The notes under the pieces were generated by a model, which made no database searches, had not been told where the DNA came from, and saw nothing but the letters and a program-made list of their open reading frames with translations. This document shows, piece by piece, positions 29,586 through 40,507 of a stretch of 64,000 nucleotides of DNA. Position 1 is the first letter of the stretch. Every line of letters starts with the position of its first letter. The stretch lies in contig CCMQ01000006.1 in assembly GCA_000751835.1 (NCBI GenBank), forward strand, positions 62,001 through 126,000, in the 5' to 3' direction. A program made the translations under genes and the position numbers. This DNA is from Necropsobacter rosorum. GTDB lineage: Bacteria; Pseudomonadota; Gammaproteobacteria; Enterobacterales; Pasteurellaceae.

Positions 29586-32048
29586 TTAATCGAATTCTAA
29601 CGGTTTGATTTTCCAGATTTTCTCCGCATATTCCGCGATGGTTCGGTCAGAGGAGAAGAAACTCATATTCACGATATTTTGCAGCGCGCTGTCAACCCAT
29701 GCCGCCTGATCCCGATATTTTTCATCTACCGCTTGCTGCGCCTCGACATAACTGCGGAAATCCGCAAATGCCTGATAATAATCATAAGAACGCAATGAAT
29801 TCAATAAATCGTGATAACGATGCGGTTCTTTGGCGGAAAAACGTCCGGCGTAAATCTGATCGATTACCGTGCGCAGCTGTTCGTCCTGCTGATAAACATC
29901 GAACGGGCTGTATCCGTTACGACGTAACGCTTCAACCTGCTCCACCGTATTTCCGAAAATAAAGATATTGTCTTTTCCTACATTAGCCAGAATTTCCACG
30001 TTTGCGCCGTCTAACGTACCCAGCGTCAGCGCACCGTTTAAGGCGAATTTCATGTTGCTGGTACCGGAGGCCTCCGTTCCCGCCAGGGAAATCTGTTCGG
30101 AAATATCCGCAGCCGGAATAATCAGTTGAGCAAGACTTACGCTGTAATTAGGAATAAACACGACTTTCAGACGCCCTTGCAGACGTTCGTCCCGGTTGAT
30201 CACGTTCGCGACATCGTTAATCAGGTGAATCGTCTGTTTTGCGGCATAATAAGCCGATGCGGCTTTACCCGCCAGAATAAATACCCGCGGCGTCCAGTCT
30301 TTTTCCGGATGGGCGAGCATGTCGTTGTAGCGCGCCACAATATGCAGTACGTTTAAGATCTGACGTTTATATTCGTGAATACGTTTTACCTGTACGTCAA
30401 ACAACGCATCCGGATTCAGCTCAATACCCAGTTTTTTCTTCACATAATCCGCCAGACGGACTTTATTGGCCCGTTTAATTTGAGGAATGGCGTTTTTCAG
30501 TTCCGGTTCATTAATATGCGCCTTTAAATTTTCCAGTTGGGATAAATCACGGCGCCATTGATTGCCGATATAGCGGTCGAACAGGGCGGATAAATCCGGA
30601 TTCGCAACGGCAATCCAGCGGCGCGGCGTAATGCCGTTGGTCACGTTGGTGAAACGTTCGGGATAAATCCGCGCAAAATCGGCAAAGGTTGAGGTGACCA
30701 TTAAATCGGAATGAATCGCCGCCACGCCGTTGACTTTGTGTGAACCCACAACGGACAGCCAACCCATGCGCACTTTGCGCCAATCCCCTTCTTCAATCAA
30801 AGAGACGCGGCGAATAAAATCCTGATCGGTGGTGACATATGTTCTGACATATTCTAAGAAATAGTCGTTAATCTCAAAGATAATCTGTAAATGCCGCGGC
30901 AGAATTTTAGCCATCATTTCCACCGGCCAGGTTTCCAGCGCTTCCGACATTAACGTATGGCAGGTATAAGAGAAAATCCGGCGGCACATATCCCAAGCGG
31001 TCTGCCAGCCGTAGCCTTCCTGATCCACTAAGATATACATCAATTCGGGAATCGCCAGTGCCGGGTGGGTATCATTCAGATGAATCGCCACTTTATCGGC
31101 AAGATTTTCCACCGAGCCGTGGGTGCGTTTATGCCGTTTGATAATATCCTGCAATGAAGCGGAAACCAGAAAATATTCCTGACGCAGCCGTAATTCGCGG
31201 CCGGCCCAGGTGGAATCGTCCGGGTACAGCACGCGTGACACGTTTTCGATGGCGGAACGCTGTTCCACCGCGCCGAAATAATCGCCTTTATTGAAATTAT
31301 CCAGACTGAAGGTGTCACCGGCATGGGCGCTCCACAAACGTAAGGTGGCCGCGCTGTTATTACCGTAGCCCGGGATCATTTGATCGTAAGCCAGTGCGGT
31401 CACTTCTTCGCTGCTATGCCAGATACATTTTTTACCTTCAAAATAAATGTGTCCGCCGAAACGGATTGGAAAGCGTTTGGACGGGCGGATAAATTCCCAC
31501 GGCATGCCTTTTTCCAACCAAGTGTCCGGTTTTTCGATCTGGCGGCCGTCTTCAATCTGTTGGCGGAACATGCCGTATTCATAGCGAATGCCGTATCCGA
31601 TGCCGGGAATGCCTAAGGTGGCGATGGAATCCATAAAACAGGCGGCTAAACGGCCTAAACCGCCGTTCCCCAGCCCCGGATCCACTTCTTTTTCCAGCAC
31701 ATCTTCCAAAGAAACGTTCAATGCCGCCAGCGCCTCTTTAGCCAGCTCATACACGCCTTCTGCGATCAGGGCGTTAGACAGGGTTCGTCCCATCAGAAAT
31801 TCCATGGATAAATAATACACCCGGCGGGTTTGCTCATGTCTGGACTGGCGAGCCGTTGAGATCCAGCCTTCGGTGACTAAATCGCGCACCGCATACAATG
31901 TTGCGTTTAACCAGTCGCGCTGGCTGGCTTCCTGAGGTGAACGGCCGATAGAAAAGATTAATTTATAGACAATCGCATGTTTAAGGGATTCGGTTGAATG
32001 CTGTGGTTGATCATAGAAAAATGGAAAATCAATATTATCGATTACCAT
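29586..32048 (-). CDS. glgP: Glycogen phosphorylase
   Basis: Releases glucose-1-phosphate from glycogen ends by phosphorolysis, using pyridoxal phosphate. 820 residues, family length. The PLP lysine is in [19 protein letters not shown] near residue 670, and the phosphorylase N-terminus with [17 protein letters not shown] and [14 protein letters not shown] is intact. Last gene of glgB-glgX-glgC-glgA-glgP. It is 134 bases from glgA with a hairpin between, so its level may be tuned separately. AGGAGC precedes the ATG. Confidence 0.97.
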   Translation of the reverse strand: MVIDNIDFPFFYDQPQHSTESLKHAIVYKLIFSIGRSPQEASQRDWLNATLYAVRDLVTEGWISTARQSRHEQTRRVYYLSMEFLMGRTLSNALIAEGVYELAKEALAALNVSLEDVLEKEVDPGLGNGGLGRLAACFMDSIATLGIPGIGYGIRYEYGMFRQQIEDGRQIEKPDTWLEKGMPWEFIRPSKRFPIRFGGHIYFEGKKCIWHSSEEVTALAYDQMIPGYGNNSAATLRLWSAHAGDTFSLDNFNKGDYFGAVEQRSAIENVSRVLYPDDSTWAGRELRLRQEYFLVSASLQDIIKRHKRTHGSVENLADKVAIHLNDTHPALAIPELMYILVDQEGYGWQTAWDMCRRIFSYTCHTLMSEALETWPVEMMAKILPRHLQIIFEINDYFLEYVRTYVTTDQDFIRRVSLIEEGDWRKVRMGWLSVVGSHKVNGVAAIHSDLMVTSTFADFARIYPERFTNVTNGITPRRWIAVANPDLSALFDRYIGNQWRRDLSQLENLKAHINEPELKNAIPQIKRANKVRLADYVKKKLGIELNPDALFDVQVKRIHEYKRQILNVLHIVARYNDMLAHPEKDWTPRVFILAGKAASAYYAAKQTIHLINDVANVINRDERLQGRLKVVFIPNYSVSLAQLIIPAADISEQISLAGTEASGTSNMKFALNGALTLGTLDGANVEILANVGKDNIFIFGNTVEQVEALRRNGYSPFDVYQQDEQLRTVIDQIYAGRFSAKEPHRYHDLLNSLRSYDYYQAFADFRSYVEAQQAVDEKYRDQAAWVDSALQNIVNMSFFSSDRTIAEYAEKIWKIKPLEFD

Positions 32049-32153
32049 AATGTAGATTGCTCCTAGTTGCTATTAATAAAAAATGGCGTATTTTTATCCA
32101 TTACGAACAAAAATACAACAAAAATTACGCTTATTTACACAGGTGATAATAAT

Positions 32154-32175
32154 CAGGGCAGTCTGCGCTGCCCTG
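32154..32175. terminator. Hairpin between glgA and glgP
   Basis: CAGGGCAG (32154-32161) and CTGCCCTG (32168-32175) form an 8-bp stem with a 6-base loop just behind the glgA stop. The T-run is on the plus side, so on the glg transcript it is an incomplete terminator or an mRNA 3'-end protector. Confidence 0.6.
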
Positions 32176-32182
32176 TTTTGCA

Positions 32183-33625
32183 TTAATTTGATAAAAGAGA
32201 CTGATATAAATCCCGGTAATGCGCCGCGGAACTGTGCCAGCTAAAATCCTGTTCCATGGCGACGGTTCTGACACTAAACCATAACCGTTGTTTTTGCCAT
32301 AACGCAAAGGCGTTACTGATCGCCTGAGACAACGCCGCGCTATCCGCCGCCTGAAAAACAAAACCGGTAGCCCGCCGGGCTTTAATATTTTCTGAGGTGC
32401 TGTCAACTACCGTATCGGCTAAGCCGCCGGTTGCACGGACAAGCGGTAAGGTACCGTATTTCAGCCCGTATAGCTGAGTTAAACCGCAAGGTTCAAATCG
32501 GCTCGGCACTAAAATGACATCACCGCCGGCGATAATCAAGTGCGATAAGGCTTCATCATAACCGATTTTCACCGCAATATGCTGCGGATATTGCTGCGCC
32601 AACCGCTGAACGCCTTCTTCCAAGTGCGGTGCGCCCGAGCCGAGAATCACCAGCTGACCGCCCTGTTTAACGATCGTTTCGGCACTGTCAATCAACAGAT
32701 CGACGCCTTTCTGTTCCGTTAAACGGGTAACCATCACGAAAAGCAGCGCATTCGGCTGCTGAGGCAAATTAAAGTAACTCTGTAACTTTGCTTTGTTTTT
32801 GCGTTTTCCGGCCATGGATTTTAGTTTGTAATGATCCTCAATATAATCATCACTGCTCGGGTGCCAGATGTGCGCATCGACGCCGTTCAGAATTCCGCTT
32901 AAACGTCCTTCGCGGTACAACGCGGCTAATAATCCCTGCAAACCGTAACCGAATTCCGGCGTAGTAATTTCTTTGGCATAAGTCGGACTGACCGCCGTGA
33001 CCGCATCGGAATAGTACAGACCGGCTTTCAGATAGGAAATCTGACCGTACAGCTCCAAACCGTTTACATCAAACATGTCGGCCGGCAGCCCCAGCTCGAA
33101 TAAATGATGATAGGCAAACTGTCCCTGATAAGCCAAATTATGAATGGTAAAAACGGATTTCGCCGGTCGTCCTTTATTAAACAAATAAGCGCTGGCCAAG
33201 CCGGCATGCCAGTCATGAGCGTGCACGATTTCAGCCCGCCACCAGGCGTCAAGACCGCAGGCCAGTTCGGCGCCAATCCGCCCCAGTAAGGCAAAACGCT
33301 TATAATTATCGGCATAATCGTTATACCATTGATCATGATAGGGATTGCCTGCGCGGGCATATAAGTGCGGTGCGTCAATTAAATAAATTCCAACGCCCTT
33401 ATAATCGCCGTAACGCAAAATAACATGACCGGCGAACCCGTCATCAAATTCCGCCACCACCGCCGTATTCAAAATACCGGCCGAAATCGCCGGATATGCC
33501 GGAATCAAAATACGGCTGTCAATGCCGATATCCTGCTGCGCGAAGGGCAACGCCCCCATAACATCCGCCAGTCCGCCGGTTTTCAGTAACGGATACAACT
33601 CTGAACAAACGTGTAATACTCTCAT
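32183..33625 (-). CDS. glgA: Glycogen synthase
   Basis: Transfers glucose from ADP-glucose to the growing alpha-1,4 chain. GT5 family, 480 residues. The N-terminal ADP-glucose motif KTGGLADV lies at 16-23. The C-terminal GT-B half has RFEPCGLTQLYGLKYGTLPLV with the catalytic Glu and the conserved TGGLADTV. Start MRVLHVCSELYPL fits the family. It follows glgC by 68 bases. Confidence 0.97.
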   Translation of the reverse strand: MRVLHVCSELYPLLKTGGLADVMGALPFAQQDIGIDSRILIPAYPAISAGILNTAVVAEFDDGFAGHVILRYGDYKGVGIYLIDAPHLYARAGNPYHDQWYNDYADNYKRFALLGRIGAELACGLDAWWRAEIVHAHDWHAGLASAYLFNKGRPAKSVFTIHNLAYQGQFAYHHLFELGLPADMFDVNGLELYGQISYLKAGLYYSDAVTAVSPTYAKEITTPEFGYGLQGLLAALYREGRLSGILNGVDAHIWHPSSDDYIEDHYKLKSMAGKRKNKAKLQSYFNLPQQPNALLFVMVTRLTEQKGVDLLIDSAETIVKQGGQLVILGSGAPHLEEGVQRLAQQYPQHIAVKIGYDEALSHLIIAGGDVILVPSRFEPCGLTQLYGLKYGTLPLVRATGGLADTVVDSTSENIKARRATGFVFQAADSAALSQAISNAFALWQKQRLWFSVRTVAMEQDFSWHSSAAHYRDLYQSLLSN

Positions 33626-33693
33626 TTAATTTCATCTTCCTTAAAACAATCATCATACGGTGCGAAATCACACCGTATTCGATAAATCGGTGG

Positions 33694-34998
33694 TTAGTCC
33701 AAATGCGACTCTGACGCCACGGCTTCACCGTTCAGTTTTTTCAGCATGGATTCCGTTACCAATACGACGCCTCCTTTGCTGACGCGAAAGCGTCTGCTGT
33801 CTTCCTCCGGATCCACGCCGATTTGCATACCGTCCGGAATGACCACATGGCGGTCAATAATACAGCGTTTTAATATGCAGTTTTTGCCGACAGTCACCTG
33901 CGGCAGCACGACGCTATGATCAACGACGGAACCTTCATTGACTTTTACGCGATCAAACAGTACGGAATTACTGATTGAGGCATCAATAATCACACAACCG
34001 CCGGAAATCAACGAATTATCCACCGGTTTGACATTAGCGTTTTTATAGAAAAACTTCGATGGATAGGTTTGCACCGGATTGCCGCGGATCGGCCAACTTT
34101 GATCATAAATATCCAATTGCGGATTTTCCGAGACCAGATCAATATTAGATTGCCAGAAACTATCCAGCGTGCCGACATCGCGCCAGTAAATTTCCCCCTC
34201 GGTATTGCGTCCCATACAGGATCGGCTGAACGGATGAGCATACAACACACCGTCTTCTAATGCTTTCGGTATAATATCCTTGCCGAAATCATGAGACGTA
34301 TAAGGCGTATGCACCTCACGCTCCAGAACATCATATAAATAATCGGCATCGAATACATAAATCCCCATCGAAGCCAGCGAGGTGTTCGGCTTGCCGACCA
34401 TCGCCGGCGGATCTTTCGGTTTTTCCACAAAGGATTTCACTTTCAGGTTTTCGTTTACCGCCATTACGCCGAATTCCGTCGCTTTTTCGCGTTCCACTTC
34501 AATGCACCCTACGGTACATTTCGCACCGCTTGATACATGGTCGAGCAACATCTGACTATAATCCTGCTTATAAATATGATCGCCGGCCAGAATCAGCACA
34601 TATTTCGGACAATAGTGGTTACGGATAATCGCCATGTTCTGATACACCGCATCGGCTGTACCGCGATACCAGGTGGAATCATCAATTTGCTGGCGAGCCG
34701 GCAGCATATCAATAAATTCCCCTCGTTCCTGCGGTAAAAAAGACCAGCCGGTCTGTAAATGGCGCAGCAACGAATGCGCCGCATATTGCGTCACTACGCC
34801 GATACGGTTCAGACCGGAATTAATGCAGTTGGATAACGCAAAGTCGATAATACGGCGATTACCGCCGAAATACAGCGCAGGCTTCGCACGCTTATCCGTC
34901 AATTCATAAAGACGAGATCCCCGCCCGCCGGCAAGAATAAGGACTAAGGTATCCTTAACGACCTCATATTTACTCGGTAATTTAGAAATGCTGCTCAT
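33694..34998 (-). CDS. glgC: Glucose-1-phosphate adenylyltransferase (ADP-glucose pyrophosphorylase)
   Basis: Makes ADP-glucose from glucose-1-phosphate and ATP, the committed step to glycogen. 434 residues. The nucleotide-binding loop GGRGSRLYELTDKRAKPA lies at 24-41, with FGGNRRIIDFALSN after it, and glucose-1-phosphate site FVEKP in the middle; the C-terminus is a left-handed beta-helix (ISGGCVIIDASISNSVLFDR) for tetramer and allosteric control. GGAGGT precedes ATG 34998. Third gene of the glg operon. Confidence 0.97.
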   Translation of the reverse strand: MSSISKLPSKYEVVKDTLVLILAGGRGSRLYELTDKRAKPALYFGGNRRIIDFALSNCINSGLNRIGVVTQYAAHSLLRHLQTGWSFLPQERGEFIDMLPARQQIDDSTWYRGTADAVYQNMAIIRNHYCPKYVLILAGDHIYKQDYSQMLLDHVSSGAKCTVGCIEVEREKATEFGVMAVNENLKVKSFVEKPKDPPAMVGKPNTSLASMGIYVFDADYLYDVLEREVHTPYTSHDFGKDIIPKALEDGVLYAHPFSRSCMGRNTEGEIYWRDVGTLDSFWQSNIDLVSENPQLDIYDQSWPIRGNPVQTYPSKFFYKNANVKPVDNSLISGGCVIIDASISNSVLFDRVKVNEGSVVDHSVVLPQVTVGKNCILKRCIIDRHVVIPDGMQIGVDPEEDSRRFRVSKGGVVLVTESMLKKLNGEAVASESHLD

Positions 34999-35041
34999 AA
35001 TGTTTACCTCCGCATTAATTTAACTGACAACAATATCGACT

Positions 35042-37039
35042 TTATCGACAACTCACATCCTGCAATATACAAAACGCCAGCTCATCGACATCCAGCTGAT
35101 TTTCCCGGATTGTCGCCGCTGCCGCGCTGTATATCACCTTCCATTCACCTTCCGGCAAGCGAAATGTTTGCAACCCCGCTTTCGCGTTAATCAATAATAA
35201 CCACTGTTGATCCAACCGTATTTGTAACGCTTTGCTCTCACGGTTGTGCCAATCGACAATCGGCATTAAGGCGCCCTGAGGGTTCAGCCATTGCACATTA
35301 CTATCATTCCACCAACCGTCGCGGCGCAAACTGTGTATCCGCTTTCTTAAGGCAATCGTTTGCTTCACCGCGTGAAATAAGTCCGCTTTGAACCAGCTCC
35401 ATTTCAGCCAGGTCGTTTCGTTATCCTGACAGTACGCGTTATTGTTACCGAACTGGGTATTACCGAATTCATCTCCGGCCAACAGCATCGGCGTTCCGTT
35501 CGCCAGCAGCAAAGCGGTCAACATCCCGCAGCTGGTTAGAAAGCGTTCTAAATCCACGGTTCGCGCCGCATTCATTGACCCTTCAAAACCATGATTGTAG
35601 CTGTAATTCTTATTGCTGCCGTCGCGGTTATCCTCACCATTGGCTAAATTATGCTTATCGTTATAACTGACTAAATCCCGCAAGGTAAAGCCGTCATGGG
35701 AGCTAATATAATTCACGGAATGGTGCGGCAGGCGTTCCGCCTGTTTAAAAATATCGCCGGAGCCGGCAAAGCGCTCGGCAAACAAATCCAACTCCCCGCT
35801 TTTCCATAACCAGAAACGGCGCATATCGTCACGGAATCGATCATTCCATTCTGCAAAATACGGCGGGAAATGCCCTAGTTGATAGCCGTTTTCGCCCACA
35901 TCCCAAGGTTCGGCAATAAACTTGCAGTGACGTAAACTCGGAGTCTGGGCAATTTCCCGAAACAGCAACGCCTGCTGATTGTAAGCGGGACTATCCCGCC
36001 CCAGCACGGTGGCCAAATCAAAGCGAAAACCGTCCACATGGCATTTTTCCACCCAGTAGCGCAAACAATCAATCACCCAGTGACGACTGACGCGGTGCGA
36101 CAGATTCAGGGTATTGCCGCAACCGCTCCAGTTTAAATAATCACCGGTTTGGTTCTGCCAATAATAGGTTTTATCGTCAATACCGCGTTGGCTGAAAGTC
36201 GGAAAATGTTTTTCCGCCTCCGCCGAATGATTAAACACCACATCCAGAATGACTTCGATACCCGCTTTATGCAGGGCTTTAACCATGCTCTTAAATTCCG
36301 TCAGCGGCGTGGTGTGCGGCTGCTGCGACCAATATTTCGGCTCTACCGCAAACATCGCCAATGGGTTGTATCCCCAATAATTATGCAGCCCTTTTTCCTG
36401 TAAGTGCGGTTCATCCAGATGATAATTTACCGGCAGCAGTTCAACCGCGGTAATGCCCAGTTCTTGCAGATAGGCGATCATCGTCGGGTGCGCCAATCCG
36501 GCATAAGTGCCACGGATATGCTGTGGTAAATCCTCACGCAAGCGGGTAAACCCTTTGACATGAACTTCATAAATCACCGTTTCCGCCCAAGGGGTTTGCG
36601 GCGCCTTGTCTCCGCTCCAGTTAAACCGTTCATTCGTGATCACCGCTTTAGGCGCTAAATGCGCATTATCGCGCTTGTCATCAAGCAAAAACCACGCCCG
36701 ACTTTCCGCCGAGCTTAAATCGGGTTTGCCCTGCACGGTTCTGGCGTAAGGGTCAAGCATCAGTTTGTGCGGGTTACACAAGGTTTCGCCGTCTTTACCG
36801 TATAACCGAAAGCCGTATTTCATCCCATAATACACATCAACCAGCCAAATATGCCACACATCATGGGTGCAGTGCATCGGCAGGCGAACTTCCTGCACAT
36901 CGTTTTTATCATCAAAAAGACATAACTCAACAGCCGTCGCCTGCGATGAATAAAGCGCAAAATTAAATCCGGTGATCCCTTTGTTAATCTGTTGAGTACA
37001 ACCCAAGGGATAAGGTTTGCCTACGTTGATTCTTGTCAT
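35042..37039 (-). CDS. glgX: Glycogen debranching enzyme GlgX
   Basis: Removes short alpha-1,6 branches left by the phosphorylase. GH13 with an N-terminal CBM48 domain (about 10-100). Catalytic region: nucleophile Asp in GFRFDLATVLGR, acid/base Glu in FIAEPWDVG, third acid in ISSHDGFTLRDLV. I chose ATG 37039 (665 residues, MTRINVGKPYPLG), which aligns with E. coli GlgX; the frame can be opened further to a TTG at 37054. Second gene of the glg operon, 43 bases before glgC. Confidence 0.95.
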   Translation of the reverse strand: MTRINVGKPYPLGCTQQINKGITGFNFALYSSQATAVELCLFDDKNDVQEVRLPMHCTHDVWHIWLVDVYYGMKYGFRLYGKDGETLCNPHKLMLDPYARTVQGKPDLSSAESRAWFLLDDKRDNAHLAPKAVITNERFNWSGDKAPQTPWAETVIYEVHVKGFTRLREDLPQHIRGTYAGLAHPTMIAYLQELGITAVELLPVNYHLDEPHLQEKGLHNYWGYNPLAMFAVEPKYWSQQPHTTPLTEFKSMVKALHKAGIEVILDVVFNHSAEAEKHFPTFSQRGIDDKTYYWQNQTGDYLNWSGCGNTLNLSHRVSRHWVIDCLRYWVEKCHVDGFRFDLATVLGRDSPAYNQQALLFREIAQTPSLRHCKFIAEPWDVGENGYQLGHFPPYFAEWNDRFRDDMRRFWLWKSGELDLFAERFAGSGDIFKQAERLPHHSVNYISSHDGFTLRDLVSYNDKHNLANGEDNRDGSNKNYSYNHGFEGSMNAARTVDLERFLTSCGMLTALLLANGTPMLLAGDEFGNTQFGNNNAYCQDNETTWLKWSWFKADLFHAVKQTIALRKRIHSLRRDGWWNDSNVQWLNPQGALMPIVDWHNRESKALQIRLDQQWLLLINAKAGLQTFRLPEGEWKVIYSAAAATIRENQLDVDELAFCILQDVSCR

Positions 37040-37150
37040 TATTCCGTTATCCAAATCCTTTATTGTTTACCGCTTATCGAAACGTCGCCACGGAACTATG
37101 TGTCGAGCGCGTGTATCGCCTAAGCGGTAAAAATTCCGTTTATCGCAAAA

Positions 37151-39343
37151 TTACCCGTTCTTTAAAGCTAAATAAATCGTCGCCAGCGGCGGCAGCGTCA
37201 GGCTGATTGACTGCGGCTTACCGTGACTTGCAACCCCTTCGGAGATGACTTCTCCCTGATTGCCCGTATCCGAACCCTGGTAATAGCCCGAATCGGAATT
37301 TAAAATTTCCTGATATGCGCCGCCCACATTAACCCCGATCCGATAATCGTAACGCGGTACCGGCGTGAAATTGCTGATCACAATCACACGCTCGCCCTGA
37401 CGGCTGCGGCGCTCAAAGGCAAATACGGAATTCTGATAATCATCCACCACCAGCCATTCGAATCCTTGCGGGTCGCAATCCAGCTCATACAGTGCCGCAT
37501 AGGCTTTATAAGTGCGGTTCAAATCTTTCACGAAATGCTGCACGCCTTTATGCCAGCCGCCGCCAATCGCCTCATCCAGCAGGAACCAGTCCAGACTTTC
37601 TTCATAATTCCATTCGCGTCCCTGCGCAAATTCATTGCCCATAAACAATAATTTTTTGCCCGGATAGCCCCACATATAACCGTAATAAGCGCGCAGGTTG
37701 GCGAATTTCTGCCAGGCATCGCCCGGCATTTTATCCAGCAAAGATAATTTCCCGTGCACCACTTCATCATGCGAAAGCGGCAACACGAAATTTTCACTGT
37801 ATTGATAGATCATCCCGAAGGTCATCTGATTATGATGATACTGGCGATAAACCGGATCTTTTTGCATATAGGAAAGCGTATCGTTCATCCAGCCCATGTT
37901 CCATTTAAAATGGAATCCCAGTCCGCCGTCCTGCGGCGGTCGGGTCACGCCGGCAAAAGAGGTCGATTCTTCGGCAATGGAAATTGCGCCCGGCGCTTCC
38001 GTACCGATAATACGGTTGGTGTGCTGCAAAAATTCGATGGCTTCCAGATTTTCCCGTCCGCCGTACTGATTCGGAATCCATTGCCCTTCTGCGCGGCTGT
38101 AATCACGGTAGAGCATCGACGCCACCGCATCGACGCGGATACCGTCCAGTGCAAAACGCTCCAGCCAATACAACGCATTGCCGGCTAAGAAGTTTTTCAC
38201 TTCGTTGCGCCCGTAATTATAAATCAGTGTATTCCAATCCTGATGATAGCCCTCGCGCGGATCGGCATATTCATATAATGCGGTGCCGTCAAAAGCCGCT
38301 AAACCATGGGTATCGCTCGGAAAATGGCCCGGTACCCAGTCCAGAATCACATTGATCCCGGCCTCATGGGCTTTATCTACCAAACGGCGGAAACCGTCCG
38401 GCGTACCAAAACGGCTGGTCGGGGAATACAGCCCAATCGGCTGATAGCCCCATGAACCGTCAAACGGATATTCGGATAACGGTAAAAATTCAATATGGGT
38501 AAATCCCATCTCTTTCACATAAGGAATCAATTCGGCGGCAATCTCATCATAATCCAGCCAGAAATTATTCGCCAGATTGCGCCGCCACGAGCCCAAATGC
38601 ACTTCATAAATGGCGATCGGCTGATCCGCACGATTGGCCTTTTGCCGTTGTGCCGTTACTTCGCTAATCTCCGGCAGCGCACTGATTTGTGACGCCGTAT
38701 CGGGACGCAGCTGAGAGCTGAAAGCGTAAGGATCGGCTTTCAGACGTAACTGGCCATGACAATCAATCAGTTCGAATTTATACAATTGTCCTAATGAAGC
38801 CTTCGGCAGAAAGAGCTCCCAGATACCGCTCGCCGGATGAAAACGCATCGGATGGCGGCGTCCGTCCCAATAGTTAAAATCCCCCACCACGGAAACACGC
38901 TGCGCGTTAGGCGCCCACAAGCGGAAATTCACCCCGGATACGCCGTCGCATTCCATAAAATGCGCCCCTAACACCTCATAAGGACGTAAGTGCGATCCCT
39001 CCGCCAGCAGCCAGTTATCCAGCTCACCCAGCATAGGACGGAAACGGTAAGGATCTTCAATAATCTGCGGCTCGTTACCCCAATAAACCTGTAATTGATA
39101 AACGAAGAAGCTGCGGGTATCCGGAATTACGCCGCTAAAAAATCCCCGCTCGTCCACATAATCCAGCTCGGCCACCGCAGTATGGGTTTCCTTATTTAAT
39201 ACCGTGACCCGGTTTGCGTCCGGCAATAACACCCGGATTTCAATGCCGTTATCCGTTTCGTGCATGCCCAGCACGGCGAAAGGATCGGCATGATTGCCGT
39301 CAAAAAACGCATTAATTACATCTTGTGAAACTAATCTTGTCAT
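37151..39343 (-). CDS. glgB: 1,4-alpha-glucan branching enzyme
   Basis: Makes alpha-1,6 branches in glycogen. 730 residues (E. coli 728): an N1 domain, a CBM48 domain with [21 protein letters not shown], then the GH13 barrel with [10 protein letters not shown], the nucleophile Asp in [18 protein letters not shown], the Glu in [10 protein letters not shown] and the Asp in [13 protein letters not shown]. First gene of the operon, preceded by AAGGGG. The 5' gap of 616 bases must hold the operon promoter. Confidence 0.97.
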   Translation of the reverse strand: MTRLVSQDVINAFFDGNHADPFAVLGMHETDNGIEIRVLLPDANRVTVLNKETHTAVAELDYVDERGFFSGVIPDTRSFFVYQLQVYWGNEPQIIEDPYRFRPMLGELDNWLLAEGSHLRPYEVLGAHFMECDGVSGVNFRLWAPNAQRVSVVGDFNYWDGRRHPMRFHPASGIWELFLPKASLGQLYKFELIDCHGQLRLKADPYAFSSQLRPDTASQISALPEISEVTAQRQKANRADQPIAIYEVHLGSWRRNLANNFWLDYDEIAAELIPYVKEMGFTHIEFLPLSEYPFDGSWGYQPIGLYSPTSRFGTPDGFRRLVDKAHEAGINVILDWVPGHFPSDTHGLAAFDGTALYEYADPREGYHQDWNTLIYNYGRNEVKNFLAGNALYWLERFALDGIRVDAVASMLYRDYSRAEGQWIPNQYGGRENLEAIEFLQHTNRIIGTEAPGAISIAEESTSFAGVTRPPQDGGLGFHFKWNMGWMNDTLSYMQKDPVYRQYHHNQMTFGMIYQYSENFVLPLSHDEVVHGKLSLLDKMPGDAWQKFANLRAYYGYMWGYPGKKLLFMGNEFAQGREWNYEESLDWFLLDEAIGGGWHKGVQHFVKDLNRTYKAYAALYELDCDPQGFEWLVVDDYQNSVFAFERRSRQGERVIVISNFTPVPRYDYRIGVNVGGAYQEILNSDSGYYQGSDTGNQGEVISEGVASHGKPQSISLTLPPLATIYLALKNG

Positions 39344-39959
39344 AATAACCCCTTACTGCCTCTCTATATTGGTTGATCCGTTTTCGTCGCGCAACGGCTG
39401 TTGATTATGCCGCAACACAGGCCGCCCTATGCGGCTTGTCAGGTTATTCCGACGCTAGCGCAAAGTATTCCGGCAAATGAAAAATCCATTTCCCTTCGAC
39501 AGCGCCCGTCACCCTGCTCCCCGGTCTCCCGACCGTCACGATGTGATTTATCCCGCAGTGAATGAGCCGCATATAAACAAGCGGGAAAGGCAGCTTGCCG
39601 CACCGCGTCAGTGTTTAAGGCGTCATTGTGGAAAGAAAGAAAAGGAAACGAAAAAAAATGAGGAAAAGGCAATGTGTATTCGGCTGCGATGCGGCCCGCT
39701 TTATCGGGTAACAAACCATTTGAAACACCGTCATCGGGTACACCCAAACGGTCGGCCCAATAGGTGATTGTAGTTACCCGTTCGCGCGCCTGTCGCGGCA
39801 TAACATTGTCAGGCCGCAGTCGGAACCGGGTCGCCTCCCCCGGAGGTTGTAAACGCACAGAAATGGGAATGTTCATCTTTGTTTCCAACAACTATACAAA
39901 CTGGAGAATGAATTCTATTCTATAGCAGCAGGTTACAAATACAACGCTTTTAGTTTGAT
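39344..39959. other. 616-base unassigned region rich in inverted repeats
   Basis: No convincing gene. The part nearest glgB should contain its promoter. An open frame runs on the minus strand from ATG 39876 to 39439 (145 codons, Arg-rich, no known domain); another, 96 codons, runs opposite. Similar ends lie inverted: ttatgccgcaacacaggc at 39405-39422 (+) and TTATGCCGCGACAGGC on the minus strand at about 39788-39803. Between them are short perfect hairpins such as CGGTC-tccc-GACCG (39522-39535) and GCCGC-atagg-GCGGC. It looks more like a structured or mobile-element remnant (phage immunity-type RNA or MITE) than a gene. Confidence 0.4.
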
Positions 39960-40415
39960 TTAGTGATCTTCGTCAACAATATCGTTAACAATAAATTCAC
40001 ACCAGTCGATCACCTCCCGCTCATGCACGCCGTCGGCAATAAAAATGCCCGCCGCTTTGACCGTAGCCGGATCGCCCGAAATAAGCGGATGCCAGTCATA
40101 TAACGGTTTATTTTCATATAACAGGCGATAAGCGCAGGTGCGCGGCAACCAGCCGAAATCGGGCAGATTTTTTTTCGTCAGTTTGGTGCAGTCCGGTTCG
40201 AGCTGAAAACGGCGTTGATAATGACCGCACTTTCCGCTGTCCAGATCCAATAAATTACAGGCGATTCGGGTGAAATACAGGCGCTGACGTTTTCCGCGTC
40301 CCTCAATAAATTTACGGTAACAACATTTACCGCAGCCGTCGCAAAGCACTTCCCACTCCGCGTCGTTCATGTCTTGCAGGGATTTGGTTTCCCAGTATTT
40401 CGGCGCTAACTGCAT
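39960..40415 (-). CDS. YcgN/UPF0260-type cysteine-cluster protein
   Basis: Function not known. 151 residues. An N-terminal cluster of cysteines, CDGCGKCC at 25-32 and two later (CNLLDLDSGKCGHY), is typical of the YkgJ/UPF0260 group, thought to bind iron or zinc. The conserved ending DWHPLISGDPATVKAAGI matches E. coli YcgN. No signal peptide or membrane segment. It lies 92 bases behind glnS on the same strand with an inverted uptake-sequence pair between, so it probably has its own promoter. Confidence 0.88.
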   Translation of the reverse strand: MQLAPKYWETKSLQDMNDAEWEVLCDGCGKCCYRKFIEGRGKRQRLYFTRIACNLLDLDSGKCGHYQRRFQLEPDCTKLTKKNLPDFGWLPRTCAYRLLYENKPLYDWHPLISGDPATVKAAGIFIADGVHEREVIDWCEFIVNDIVDEDH

Positions 40416-40436
40416 AATATGATTCTTGTATAGATA

Positions 40437-40477
40437 AAAGTGCGGTTTAATTTCAACGAGAATTTACACCGCACTTT
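40437..40477. terminator. Inverted uptake-sequence pair behind glnS
   Basis: AAGTGCGGT 40438-40446 and ACCGCACTT 40468-40476 with a 21-base loop, in the gap between glnS and the ycgN-like gene, both on the minus strand. Likely a glnS terminator. Confidence 0.7.
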
Positions 40478-40507
40478 GAGAAACGACTTAATTTGTCCGA
40501 CGGGAAA

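Noticed and set aside
39477-39767. 96-codon frame on the + strand in the glgB upstream region
   Set aside because: No ribosome site, no domain, and overlaps an equally weak frame on the other strand.
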